Part shown: piece after piece, positions 36,975 to 44,362 of the stretch
Position numbering within the stretch: the first letter of the stretch is position 1
Layout: each line of letters starts with the position of its first letter
NCBI RefSeq assembly: GCF_009469595.2
Contig: NZ_SSXV01000143.1
Span: forward strand, 1-64,000
Origin: Thauera sp. 2A1
GTDB taxonomy: Bacteria; Pseudomonadota; Gammaproteobacteria; Burkholderiales; Rhodocyclaceae
Direction of reading: 5' to 3'
DNA: 64,000 nucleotides
Translations under genes and position numbers: made by a program
The notes under the pieces: generated by a model
Databases searched by the model: none
The model's input: the letters and a program-made list of their open reading frames with translations, nothing else
Told to the model about the DNA's origin: nothing

Positions 36975-37012
36975 GGGATGCTCAGAAGACGGATCGCAAA
37001 GTACGCTAAGCG
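36975..37012 (+). repeat. Tn3-like terminal repeat (diverged copy)
   Basis: CTCAGAAGACGGA followed by AAAGTACGCTAAGC matches the repeat at 61590-61630 (CTCAGAAAACGGA and AAAGCACG-TTAAGCC) in the same orientation. Such GGGG-TCGTCTCAGAAAACGG ends are typical of Tn3-family elements. It lies just before the IS66 left end at 37031, and no Tn3 transposase gene is present. Confidence 0.55.
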
Positions 37013-37128
37013 TGCGCTGAGGCTGGCACCGTAAGCGTCCGCCCAATGCCGTCTTTCCTTCGGCGTAGCCGTCGCTGACGATCACCCCCTCTGAGGGGGC
37101 ACCCAACGTTGTGCCCACGATTGCATTC

Positions 37129-37509
37129 ATGGACACAAATTTGGATCAACGCCCGCAGCGCGGCCCGCGCGGGCCGTACCGCCGCCACACGATCGAGTTC
37201 AAGCGTACCGTCGTCGAGCAGTCGCTGCAGCCGGGCGCCTCTGTGTCGCGGCTCGCGCGCCAGCACGACATCAACGCCAACCAGATTTTCACGTGGCGCA
37301 AGGCCTACCACGAAGGTCGTTTGGGTACGGCTGCGTTCGTGCCGATCGTTCTCACCGACACCGATGGTTTGGAGGCAACGGAGAGGCTCGATCCCCCGGC
37401 GGTCGCGTTCGGTCGGCTGACGATCGAGCGCAAGGGCGCGCGGCTGACCGTCGAGGGACGTCCCGACGCCCAGGTGCTCGCGCAGGTGCTGGCGGTGCTG
37501 TTGCGATGA
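37129..37509 (+). CDS. tnpA: IS66 TnpA (OrfA)
   Basis: A 126-residue helix-turn-helix protein of the IS66 type (GPYRRHTIEFKRTVVEQSL, then SRLARQHDINANQIFTWRK at about residues 40-58), which probably aids end recognition. ATG 37129 was chosen; GTG 37111 is in frame. It overlaps tnpB by four bases (ATGA). Confidence 0.88.
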   Translation: MDTNLDQRPQRGPRGPYRRHTIEFKRTVVEQSLQPGASVSRLARQHDINANQIFTWRKAYHEGRLGTAAFVPIVLTDTDGLEATERLDPPAVAFGRLTIERKGARLTVEGRPDAQVLAQVLAVLLR

Positions 37510-37850
37510 TCGCCCCGCCTTCTGGGACGCGGATCTGGATCGCGGCCGGCATCACCGACATGCGGCGCGGCTTCGACGGGCTGGCGGCCCTCGTTCAGAC
37601 CCAACTCCAGACCGATCCCTTCAGCGGCCAGATCTTCGTGTTCCGGGGCCGACGTGGAGACCGGATCAAGGTGCTGTGGTGGGACGGCGACGGCTTGTGC
37701 CTGTTCGCCAAGCGGCTCGAGCACGGCAAGTCCGTCTGGCCGCAGGTCACGCACGGGAGCGTGGCGCTGACACCAGCGCAGCTGTCGATGCTGCTCGAAG
37801 GCATCGACTGGCGGCGCCCGGTCAGAACGGCACCGAATCGGGCCGCATAG
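37506..37850 (+). CDS. tnpB: IS66 TnpB (Orf2)
   Basis: A 114-residue IS66 Orf2 protein, identified by GITDMRRGFDGLAALVQ, then FSGQIFVFRGRRGDRIKVL and the C-terminal LLEGIDWRRP. Its role in transposition is accessory. The length is normal and the frame intact. It is followed after 56 bases by the truncated tnpC. Confidence 0.9.
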   Translation: MIAPPSGTRIWIAAGITDMRRGFDGLAALVQTQLQTDPFSGQIFVFRGRRGDRIKVLWWDGDGLCLFAKRLEHGKSVWPQVTHGSVALTPAQLSMLLEGIDWRRPVRTAPNRAA

Positions 37851-37906
37851 CGGTAGATGAACGTCTTTTAGCGGCATTTGGCCGCATGCTTCGGTATCAT
37901 GCCGCC

Positions 37907-38116
37907 ATGGCGAACGCCCCTGTTTCCACCCCTGACGAAGTCATTGCCCTGCGGGCGAAGGTGGCCCAGGTGTCGATCAAGCCGAAAGGCATCAGCAAGA
38001 AGAAGCGCACGATCTGGGTGCCCGAGTTCCGGCATTACACCGAGGTGCAGGGGCGGTTCACGGATCTGCTGCCGGTGAAGGAAGGCGACGTCGGGGCGGG
38101 CGGCACGCTGCACTGA
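37907..38116 (+). pseudogene. Truncated IS66 tnpC fused to unrelated frame
   Basis: The first ~21 residues (MANAPVSTPDEVIALRAKVAQ region, positions 37907-37969) match the start of an IS66 TnpC transposase, whose full length is over 500 residues. The frame then continues by chance or deletion into 48 other residues (KPKGISKKKRTIWVPEFRHY region) that look like the C-terminus of a different protein, ending at 38116. The downstream piece was not identified. Confidence 0.7.
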
Positions 38117-38138
38117 GGCAGCCGGGGAGGGCGGGCGC

Positions 38139-38255
38139 ATGTGCGGTCGTTACGCCCTCTACGATCCGGTCCCGCACCTGCGTGAGGCCTTCGACGTGCA
38201 TGCCGTTCCAGCGATTCGATCCAGGTGGCGGCGGCCTGGTGCAGCGCGGGGGTGA
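38139..38255 (+). pseudogene. Remnant of SRAP (HMCES/YedK) gene
   Basis: The frame opens MCGRYALYDPVPHLREAF. The Met-Cys-Gly-Arg-Tyr start with catalytic Cys2 is the hallmark of SRAP proteins, which form a crosslink with abasic sites in single-stranded DNA. After ~22 residues the reading is unrelated and stops at codon 39, while the family is about 200 residues. So only the 5' end survives, probably cut by the same rearrangement that truncated the IS66 element. Confidence 0.75.
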
Positions 38256-38414
38256 GGAGGGGTAGGGGCATGGCGTCACCGATGACGAATGTGACGCAGC
38301 GCGCTGTGGGTGGCGGTAAAGGTACTTTCATTCATTGTGCCTGTCGCAGTTCGGAATCATGATGTTCCGGACCTACAGTGCCTGCATTTCGTATGACCTA
38401 ATCCTGCCCGAGCG

Positions 38415-38819
38415 ATGACCACCCGCTTCACCCTTTCTCCTGACGAAATCGAGATCACCGCGATCCGGGCCCAGGGTGCGGGCGGTCAGAACGTCAACAA
38501 GGTGTCGAACGCGGTGCATCTGCGATTCGACATCGTGGCATCGAGCCTGCCCGAGGACATCCGCGCGCGACTGCTGGCCCTGCACGACCATCGGATCAGC
38601 ACGGACGGCGTGGTGATCATCAAGGCGCAGAAGTTTCGCAGCCTGGAGAAGAACCGCGCCGAGGCGCTGCGCCGGCTGGAAGAGCTGATCGAGGGTGTCG
38701 CGGCGCCCCCGAAAGCGCGTCGCGCGACCCGGCCAAGCCGCGCGTCGGTCACCCGCAGGCTGGAGGGAAAAGCGCGGCGGGCGTCGATCAAGGCCGCGCG
38801 CGGCAAGGTCAGCGACTGA
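38415..38819 (+). CDS. arfB: ArfB (YaeJ) ribosome-rescue factor
   Basis: A 134-residue peptidyl-tRNA hydrolase that frees ribosomes stalled without a stop codon. The catalytic GGQ is in GAGGQNVNKVSN (about residues 21-32), and the basic C-terminal tail (RRLEGKARRASIKAARGK region) is the part that enters the empty mRNA channel. The size is normal. It is a single gene on the plus strand, flanked by IS debris on one side and a convergent small hypothetical gene on the other. Confidence 0.93.
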   Translation: MTTRFTLSPDEIEITAIRAQGAGGQNVNKVSNAVHLRFDIVASSLPEDIRARLLALHDHRISTDGVVIIKAQKFRSLEKNRAEALRRLEELIEGVAAPPKARRATRPSRASVTRRLEGKARRASIKAARGKVSD

Positions 38820-38856
38820 TCGGCTTGTCCCGTCGAGGGTCAGTGAGCGTCCCGCA

Positions 38857-39222
38857 TCACTCGGCGTCCAGCAGGCGCGCGCATTCGTCCATCATCGAGC
38901 GCGCCAGCTCCGAGTCGTAGTTCGGATCGAGCGCTTCCATCATCTCGTGCGTGGTGTAGAGGCCGGCTTCCCGTGACAGCGAGCCGGCGATCTGGCGCGC
39001 CAGGCCGTCGCTGAGCGCGGAGAGCTGGCGACGCTCCGCCAGTGGTAGTGCGCGCTCGCTGCGCCCGAGCCAGTCGGCGATGAAACTCGCGCCCTGGGCC
39101 TCGGTGAGCCACTGGCCATGCTCGTAGTGGATCGACAGGCGCTCGGCAGTGAGCGCGAAGATCAGCGCGGCGCGCGTTCCCCGGCTGTCGGCGGGCGGTG
39201 TCGGGCGGGGGTGTGGGGACAT
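38857..39222 (-). CDS. Hypothetical protein
   Basis: A 121-residue acidic, largely helical-looking protein without a family I recognise. It has no signal peptide or membrane segment. Short motifs are HYEHGQWLTEAQGASFIADWLG and, near the end, DPNYDSELARSMMDECARLL. It converges with arfB and diverges from the MerR gene at 39328, sharing that ~105-bp promoter region. Confidence 0.6.
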   Translation of the reverse strand: MSPHPRPTPPADSRGTRAALIFALTAERLSIHYEHGQWLTEAQGASFIADWLGRSERALPLAERRQLSALSDGLARQIAGSLSREAGLYTTHEMMEALDPNYDSELARSMMDECARLLDAE

Positions 39223-39327
39223 CGTGCAACGGCCAGGTTAGGTCAGGAGACGGCCGGATGCTATCAGCCCTCTGCTGATTTTAAAGGACAGTTGTGCTGT
39301 TCAAATAAAAGTGGCTCAATAGGCGCC

Positions 39328-39804
39328 ATGAACACCGACGCTTCTCCAAGCTATCCGTTGGCCGAGCTGGCCGTGCTCGCGGACCTGCCGCCCCGCACGG
39401 TGCGTTACTACGTGCAGATCGGCCTGGTCGACCGCCCCGAGGGCGAGACCCGGGCGGCCCGCTACGGCGCGCGGCATCTCGAGCAACTGCTGCAGATCCG
39501 CAAATGGACCGCTGCCGGCGTCTCCCTTGAGCGCATCCGCGAGTTGCTCCACGGTGCGCCGCCGCCGGTACCCCCTCGCGAACGCGCCATCGGCAGCGTG
39601 TCGGTGTGCAGCCATCTGACCGTAGCGGACGGCATCGAGGTGGTGATCGATCCGCAGCGGGCGGGGCTCAGTCCCGAGGCGGTGCGGCAGTTCATCCAGG
39701 GCGTGATGACGGCCTTCAAGGCGGCGCAGGGCGAAGAACACGGTGCCTCGCAGGAGGATCCGGCGAACACGAACAAGAACGAACGACAGGCGAGAGAATC
39801 ATGA
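39328..39804 (+). CDS. MerR-family regulator
   Basis: A 158-residue MerR-type regulator. The winged helix-turn-helix at residues ~10-75 has the typical PPRTVRYYVQIGLVDRP, a YGARHLEQLLQIRKW segment and SLERIRELL. The C-terminal part (DGIEVVIDPQRAG) has no Cys pattern for metal sensing. Its stop overlaps the start of the VIT/vWA gene by four bases, so the two are co-translated and the regulator probably controls this operon. The start is ATG 39328. Confidence 0.85.
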   Translation: MNTDASPSYPLAELAVLADLPPRTVRYYVQIGLVDRPEGETRAARYGARHLEQLLQIRKWTAAGVSLERIRELLHGAPPPVPPRERAIGSVSVCSHLTVADGIEVVIDPQRAGLSPEAVRQFIQGVMTAFKAAQGEEHGASQEDPANTNKNERQARES

Positions 39805-42305
39805 TGAAGCAGCAATCGGCACGGCTCGAGACGCGTGCGGGTGAGGCACTGACGCTCAAGGGCGTGCGCTTTGAAGGAAGCTTGCGCGGCACGCTTTTCG
39901 ATGCGAGCCTCGAGCAGCGCTTTGCGAACCCCTTCGACCGCCATGTCGAGCTCGTCTACACCTTCCCACTGCCTTGGGCGGCCGTGCTGCTCGGGGTCGA
40001 GGTCCAGATCGGCGATCGCCACCTGTCCGGCGCGGTGGTCGAGAAGAAGCAGGCCGAGCAGGGCTATGAGGACGCGCTCGCCGAAGGCAACACTGCCATC
40101 CTGCTCGAGCAGAATTCTGATTCCAGCTACACGCTGAACCTCGGCAACCTCGCACCCGGAGAGACCTGCGTGGTGCGGGTTCGTTATGCCCAGGTACTCC
40201 AGTTCGAGCAGCATGGCCTGCGCCTGGTGGTGCCCACGGTGATCGCCCCGCGTTATGGCGATCCGGTGGGCGATGCCGGCTTGAGGCCGCACCAGGTGGT
40301 CGAGCATGACCTGATGGTTGTGTATCCGTTCGAACTCACCCTGCGCGTCGAGGGCGCCCTCGCACGCGCCCGCATCGGCTCGCCGAGCCATCCGCTGTCG
40401 ATGCGCCTCGAAGGCGAGGGCGGCGCGACGGCAATGGTGGTGTCGCTTGCGCGCGGTGGCTGTCTCGATCGCGACTTCATCCTCGTACTGGATGAGGTTG
40501 CACAGGATTCGCTCGCCCTGTGCGCGCAGGACACGCAGCACCCGGGTGGGGTCAGCGTGCTGGCGAGCTTCAGCCCGCGCGTGCCGGCGTCGGCTCATCC
40601 GCTCGCGGTGAAGATCCTCGTGGATTGCTCCGGCTCGATGCAGGGCGACAGCATTGCCGGCGCGCGTCGCGCGCTGCAGGCCATCGTCGCCGGTCTGCGC
40701 GAGGGTGAGCGGTTCTCGCTGTCACGCTTCGGCGATACCGTCGAGCACCGCTCGCGCGCCCTGTGGCGCACGAGCCCCGCCACCCGGTTGGCCGGGCAGC
40801 GGTGGGCGGCACAGTTGCAAGCCGACCTGGGCGGCACCGAGATGGAAAAGGCGCTGGATTCCACGCTGGCCCTCGCGGGCGAGGTAGCGGCAAACCTTGG
40901 TGCTGAGGAGGGGGCTGCGCCGGTCGATCTGCTGCTCATCACCGATGGCCAGATCCACGCCATCGAGCGCACGGTGGAGAAGGCGCGCGCGCTGGGCCAC
41001 CGGGTCTTCGTGGTCGGTATCGGCAGCGCACCGGCCGAGGGCGTGCTGCGCCGCCTGGCCGAGGAGACCGGCGGGGCGTGCGATTTCGTCGCACCGGGAG
41101 AGGCCGTGGAACCGGCTGTCCTGCGCATGTTTGCGCGCCTGCGCTCGCAGCGCATGGCGTCGCTGGAGCTTGCGTGGCCGGCCGGTGCGAAGCCTGTGTG
41201 GATGAGCGCGCTACCCGGCTCGGTGTTCGACGGCGACGCGGTGACGGTGTGGGCACGCTTCGCGCAAGCACCGGAGGGCACGGTGAGACTGGTGGGCAGG
41301 CGGGCGCACAGTCCAGCGAGCGAGCGGCTGGGTGAGACCGCCTTGACGGTTTCTCGGAACGACGTTGTGCTCAACCGTATGGCGGTGGCGGCGCAGGTCG
41401 AGGACCTGCTTGAAACCGAGGGGATGGCGTCGCCTCAGGCACTCGAACTTGCAGTCGGCCAGCAACTGATTACACCGCTCACCAACTTCCTGCTCGTCGA
41501 GGCGCGTGCCGAAGCCGACAAGCCAGCGGACATGCCCGACCTCGTGAAGGTACCCGCGATGCTGCCCGCCGGCTTTGGCGGGCTCGGCAGTCTCGATTTC
41601 TGCATCGAGCCCAACATGGCGCCGCTCACCTTGAAGGAGGCGTCGGAGCACATTGGCTCACCAGTTGCGGTAAGCGGTGCGTGTTTTGACTTCGATAACA
41701 CCTTCGCTGCGCCCGTGGTGCTTCGTTCGCGTCGACGTGCGGATCGCGGCGATTCGCCCAACAAGGCTGGGACCTATGACATCCCGGCTTTCCTGCGCCG
41801 AGGCTCCAACCAGGATGCCTGGCAGCCACCCCGGGACGATCCGCGTTACTGGTGTGCGGAGCCGCACTACACTGGTCTGACCCCGCTGGGCCTGACACAG
41901 TGGCTGCGCAGTCACCCGCAGGCCGAATGGCCGCAAGGTTATGCCGAGTTGCGCCGAATCGGTGTCGGTGCGGCGGTGCTTGACTGGCTGGAGTTCGTCC
42001 TGGCTGAAGGGGAGGGCGAGGCCCTGGTGGTCGCCTGCTTCGTCCAGGAGATGGCGCAACGTGATCTTCACGAAGCGCTGCTGTCGGACACCGGCACGCT
42101 TGGCCGAGTCAAGGCCTTGGTGCAACGTGTGGCACCGGGTGCTGCGCCGAAGCTCATGCAGGATGATCCTGCGGCTGCGTCGATCGTTGCTCGCTTGCAG
42201 GTGTTTGCAAGCACGCTCCGGGCAGAGCAATGGCCCGACTGCGTGTTTGACCTTCGGGACGAGGCGACGGCGCTTGGTTGCCGGCGGCGCTGGAGGTCGC
42301 CTTGA
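39801..42305 (+). CDS. VIT and von Willebrand A domain protein
   Basis: An 834-residue protein. Residues 1-~130 form a VIT domain (LEQRFANPFDRHVELVYTF). Residues ~265-440 form a vWA domain with the MIDAS motif DCSGSMQG (Asp ~274) and a later TDGQIHAIE. The remaining ~390 residues hold an unrecognised C-terminal region. No signal peptide or sortase signal is seen, so unlike many VIT-vWA proteins it may be cytoplasmic. VIT-vWA proteins act as inter-alpha-trypsin-inhibitor-like adhesion or assembly modules; the partner here is unknown. Translation is coupled to the MerR gene. Confidence 0.85.
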   Translation: MMKQQSARLETRAGEALTLKGVRFEGSLRGTLFDASLEQRFANPFDRHVELVYTFPLPWAAVLLGVEVQIGDRHLSGAVVEKKQAEQGYEDALAEGNTAILLEQNSDSSYTLNLGNLAPGETCVVRVRYAQVLQFEQHGLRLVVPTVIAPRYGDPVGDAGLRPHQVVEHDLMVVYPFELTLRVEGALARARIGSPSHPLSMRLEGEGGATAMVVSLARGGCLDRDFILVLDEVAQDSLALCAQDTQHPGGVSVLASFSPRVPASAHPLAVKILVDCSGSMQGDSIAGARRALQAIVAGLREGERFSLSRFGDTVEHRSRALWRTSPATRLAGQRWAAQLQADLGGTEMEKALDSTLALAGEVAANLGAEEGAAPVDLLLITDGQIHAIERTVEKARALGHRVFVVGIGSAPAEGVLRRLAEETGGACDFVAPGEAVEPAVLRMFARLRSQRMASLELAWPAGAKPVWMSALPGSVFDGDAVTVWARFAQAPEGTVRLVGRRAHSPASERLGETALTVSRNDVVLNRMAVAAQVEDLLETEGMASPQALELAVGQQLITPLTNFLLVEARAEADKPADMPDLVKVPAMLPAGFGGLGSLDFCIEPNMAPLTLKEASEHIGSPVAVSGACFDFDNTFAAPVVLRSRRRADRGDSPNKAGTYDIPAFLRRGSNQDAWQPPRDDPRYWCAEPHYTGLTPLGLTQWLRSHPQAEWPQGYAELRRIGVGAAVLDWLEFVLAEGEGEALVVACFVQEMAQRDLHEALLSDTGTLGRVKALVQRVAPGAAPKLMQDDPAAASIVARLQVFASTLRAEQWPDCVFDLRDEATALGCRRRWRSP

Positions 42306-42353
42306 GGCGCTACTTGGCAGCGGTGGCCGACACCGCATGGAGCGTGCCTACGG

Positions 42354-42854
42354 TCAGAGGTGGTAAAAGTCGAGTACCGCGTTGATCGTGTCGTTGAGCA
42401 GCACGACGTGCTTGCGCGCGATCTTCCAGCTCTCACCTACGGGCTTGAGGTGGTAGGTCGCGTAGCCGAAAAATAGTCCTGCCACGGCGAAGCGATAATG
42501 ATGCGTCGCCCAGTTGACCTTGACCTCGAGCTCACCATTCGAGCCTCCTGGCAACTCGGCGATACGCACGTTGCTGATCTGGTGCAAGGTGCGCGGCATC
42601 GGTGTGGAGGCCGCGGACTTCCCGGTGCGGATGCGGTAAACACGATCCTCGAGCCCCGAGCGGTTCGCGTAGTAGATCAGCGACATGCTGCGCTTGGGAT
42701 CGGCGGTGTACGTGTGCTCCGACTCCCATTGCGGCACGTGAAACTCGCTCTCCTCGTCGAACATCTCGAGGTATTCGTCCCAGGCCTGGTTGTCGCACAG
42801 CTCTGCGTTGCGATAGAGGAACTGCTCGACGGCATGTTGAAGGTTGGGGTTCAT
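42354..42854 (-). CDS. Aromatic-ring dioxygenase beta subunit
   Basis: A 166-residue NTF2-like small subunit of a Rieske ring-hydroxylating dioxygenase (AVEQFLYRNAELCDNQAWDE, then EYLEMFDEESEFHVPQWESEH). It gives structure to the alpha3beta3 hexamer. It lies four bases after the alpha-subunit gene, with AAGGAG upstream of ATG 42854. The ferredoxin and reductase genes are not beside it, so the electron donor is elsewhere or shared. Confidence 0.9.
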   Translation of the reverse strand: MNPNLQHAVEQFLYRNAELCDNQAWDEYLEMFDEESEFHVPQWESEHTYTADPKRSMSLIYYANRSGLEDRVYRIRTGKSAASTPMPRTLHQISNVRIAELPGGSNGELEVKVNWATHHYRFAVAGLFFGYATYHLKPVGESWKIARKHVVLLNDTINAVLDFYHL

Positions 42855-42858
42855 CTGC

Positions 42859-44247
42859 TTACTCCTTGTTCGCCATCTGCAGTTTGTTGTTGATGCCCTT
42901 CAGCAGGAACTTCTGCCAGGCGCCATGCTGGTTCACATACAAGCCTTCCTGGGTGAATTCGGTGCCGGTCAACACCGGCCGTATTCCGACCGCCTTGCTG
43001 TTGGCGGACTCTCCTTCGATCCACTTGTCGTGACCGCGAGAAATGTCGCTCCAGCGCTCGAGTCGGGCTTCGAACCCCCGCTGCGCCTCCCGGAATTCCA
43101 CCAGATCGTCCGGCGTCCCCATGCCCGACACGTTGAAGAAGTCCTCGAACTGGCGGATGCGGCTTTCGCGATCCTTGTCCGACTCACCCTTGACGCCGAT
43201 GCAGTAGCTGTGGATCTCGGTCTTGTTCCAGGCGACCGGCCGGATCACGCGCAGTTGCGAGCTGATCTGGTCCATGAAGAACAGGCTCGGGTAGATGTTG
43301 AGGTTGCGCAGGCGATGCATCATCCACTCCGCCTTGGCCTGGCCGTACTCCTCGACCAGTCGCGGCATGATCGTCGCGTAGCCGGGACGCACACTCGGAT
43401 TCGGCATATCGCTGAACAACAGGCTGTGGCCATTGCGGAACGAGAAGAAACCGTCATCCGTCTCGGCGTCGCCGGCGCCGAGCTTGCTGTAGTCGAGCGT
43501 TCCCTCGACCTTCCCGCCCTTCTCCGCATTCACCTCGTGCCGGTGCTTGACCGTGGCTACGTAGTTGAAGTGCACGGTGCTGACGTGATAGCCGTCCAGG
43601 CCGTTCTCGCACTGCAGCTTCCAGTTGCCGTCGAAGGTGTATTGCGAACGGCCGGGCAGCACTTCGAGTTCGCCCGTGGGCGACTGCGCGACCATCATGT
43701 CGAAGAAGACCTTCGCGTCCCCCAGGAAGTCTTCGAGACTATCGGTTCCGTCCACATCCAGGCTGATGAAGACGAAGCCCTTGTAGCTTTCGATGCGCGC
43801 CTTCTTCAGGCTGTGCTTATCCAGATCGAAATCGGCGGCGTACTCGGATGGCGCCTTCACCTTCACCAGACGGCCGTCGGTCTTGTACGTCCACGCATGG
43901 AACGGACAGGCAAAGGCCGTCGCCTTGCCCTTGCAGACGCGCGTCAGCGTCGCGCCGCGGTGCTGACACGCGTTGACCAGCGCATTGAGCTTGCCACCGG
44001 CGTCACGGGTGATGATCATCGGCTGTCGGCCAGCGCGCATCGTCACGAAATCGTTCGGATTGGGGATTTCGCTCTCATGGCAAGCGTAGATCCAGTTCTT
44101 CTCGAAGATCATCTCCATCTCGAGGTCGAACAGTTCGGGCTCGGTGAACATGTCGCGTGCGATGCGATAAACCCCATCCGCCGGGCGGAAATCTAAGCAG
44201 CCTTTGACGAAATCACGCCACTCGGCGTAGGTGCGCTGGGTGTTCAT
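42859..44247 (-). CDS. Rieske aromatic-ring dioxygenase alpha subunit
   Basis: A 462-residue catalytic subunit. The Rieske [2Fe-2S] ligands are Cys and His in NACQHRGA and in ACPFHAW (about residues 90-115). The mononuclear iron site is in CENGLDGYHVSTVH (about 215-228). Overall it is closest by eye to benzoate/anthranilate-type dioxygenases, which insert both atoms of O2 into a carboxylated ring. It begins a two-gene unit with the beta subunit. GAGGGAG precedes ATG 44247. The true substrate cannot be read from sequence alone. Confidence 0.9.
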   Translation of the reverse strand: MNTQRTYAEWRDFVKGCLDFRPADGVYRIARDMFTEPELFDLEMEMIFEKNWIYACHESEIPNPNDFVTMRAGRQPMIITRDAGGKLNALVNACQHRGATLTRVCKGKATAFACPFHAWTYKTDGRLVKVKAPSEYAADFDLDKHSLKKARIESYKGFVFISLDVDGTDSLEDFLGDAKVFFDMMVAQSPTGELEVLPGRSQYTFDGNWKLQCENGLDGYHVSTVHFNYVATVKHRHEVNAEKGGKVEGTLDYSKLGAGDAETDDGFFSFRNGHSLLFSDMPNPSVRPGYATIMPRLVEEYGQAKAEWMMHRLRNLNIYPSLFFMDQISSQLRVIRPVAWNKTEIHSYCIGVKGESDKDRESRIRQFEDFFNVSGMGTPDDLVEFREAQRGFEARLERWSDISRGHDKWIEGESANSKAVGIRPVLTGTEFTQEGLYVNQHGAWQKFLLKGINNKLQMANKE

Positions 44248-44310
44248 GTTGCTCCCTCGTGTTGGGGTTGATATCGGAGAAATATGCGCCGCTGGCTATT
44301 TACTGGCAGT

Positions 44311-44332
44311 TGCCGAAGCCGCGTCTTCGGCA
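44311..44332. terminator. Hairpin downstream of the CoA-ligase gene
   Basis: TGCCGAAG and CTTCGGCA (8-bp perfect stem, 6-base loop) lie between the end of the minus-strand ligase gene and the dioxygenase start. There is no following T-run, so it may be a weak terminator or a processing site. A second repeat CTATTTA/TAAATAG (44296-44302, 44356-44362) encloses it. Confidence 0.45.
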
Positions 44333-44362
44333 TTAAAGGTCAACGCCTATCGAGCTAAATAG

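Larger units (their letters stand above)
37031..37969 (+). mobile_element. Truncated IS66-family element
   Basis: The left end GTAAGCGTCCGCCC at 37031 is a typical IS66 terminal repeat. tnpA, tnpB and the first ~21 codons of tnpC follow in family order, then the homology stops and other sequence begins. The right end is missing, so the element cannot move alone. Confidence 0.8.

Noticed and set aside
37866..37880. Possible third KorB operator (TTTTAGCGGC)
   Set aside because: Only the left half matches; the right half reads ATTTGG and not TAAA, and it lies inside the IS66 fragment.
42844..44196. 450-residue plus-strand open frame
   Set aside because: Opposite the Rieske alpha-subunit gene, whose iron-ligand motifs are unmistakable.
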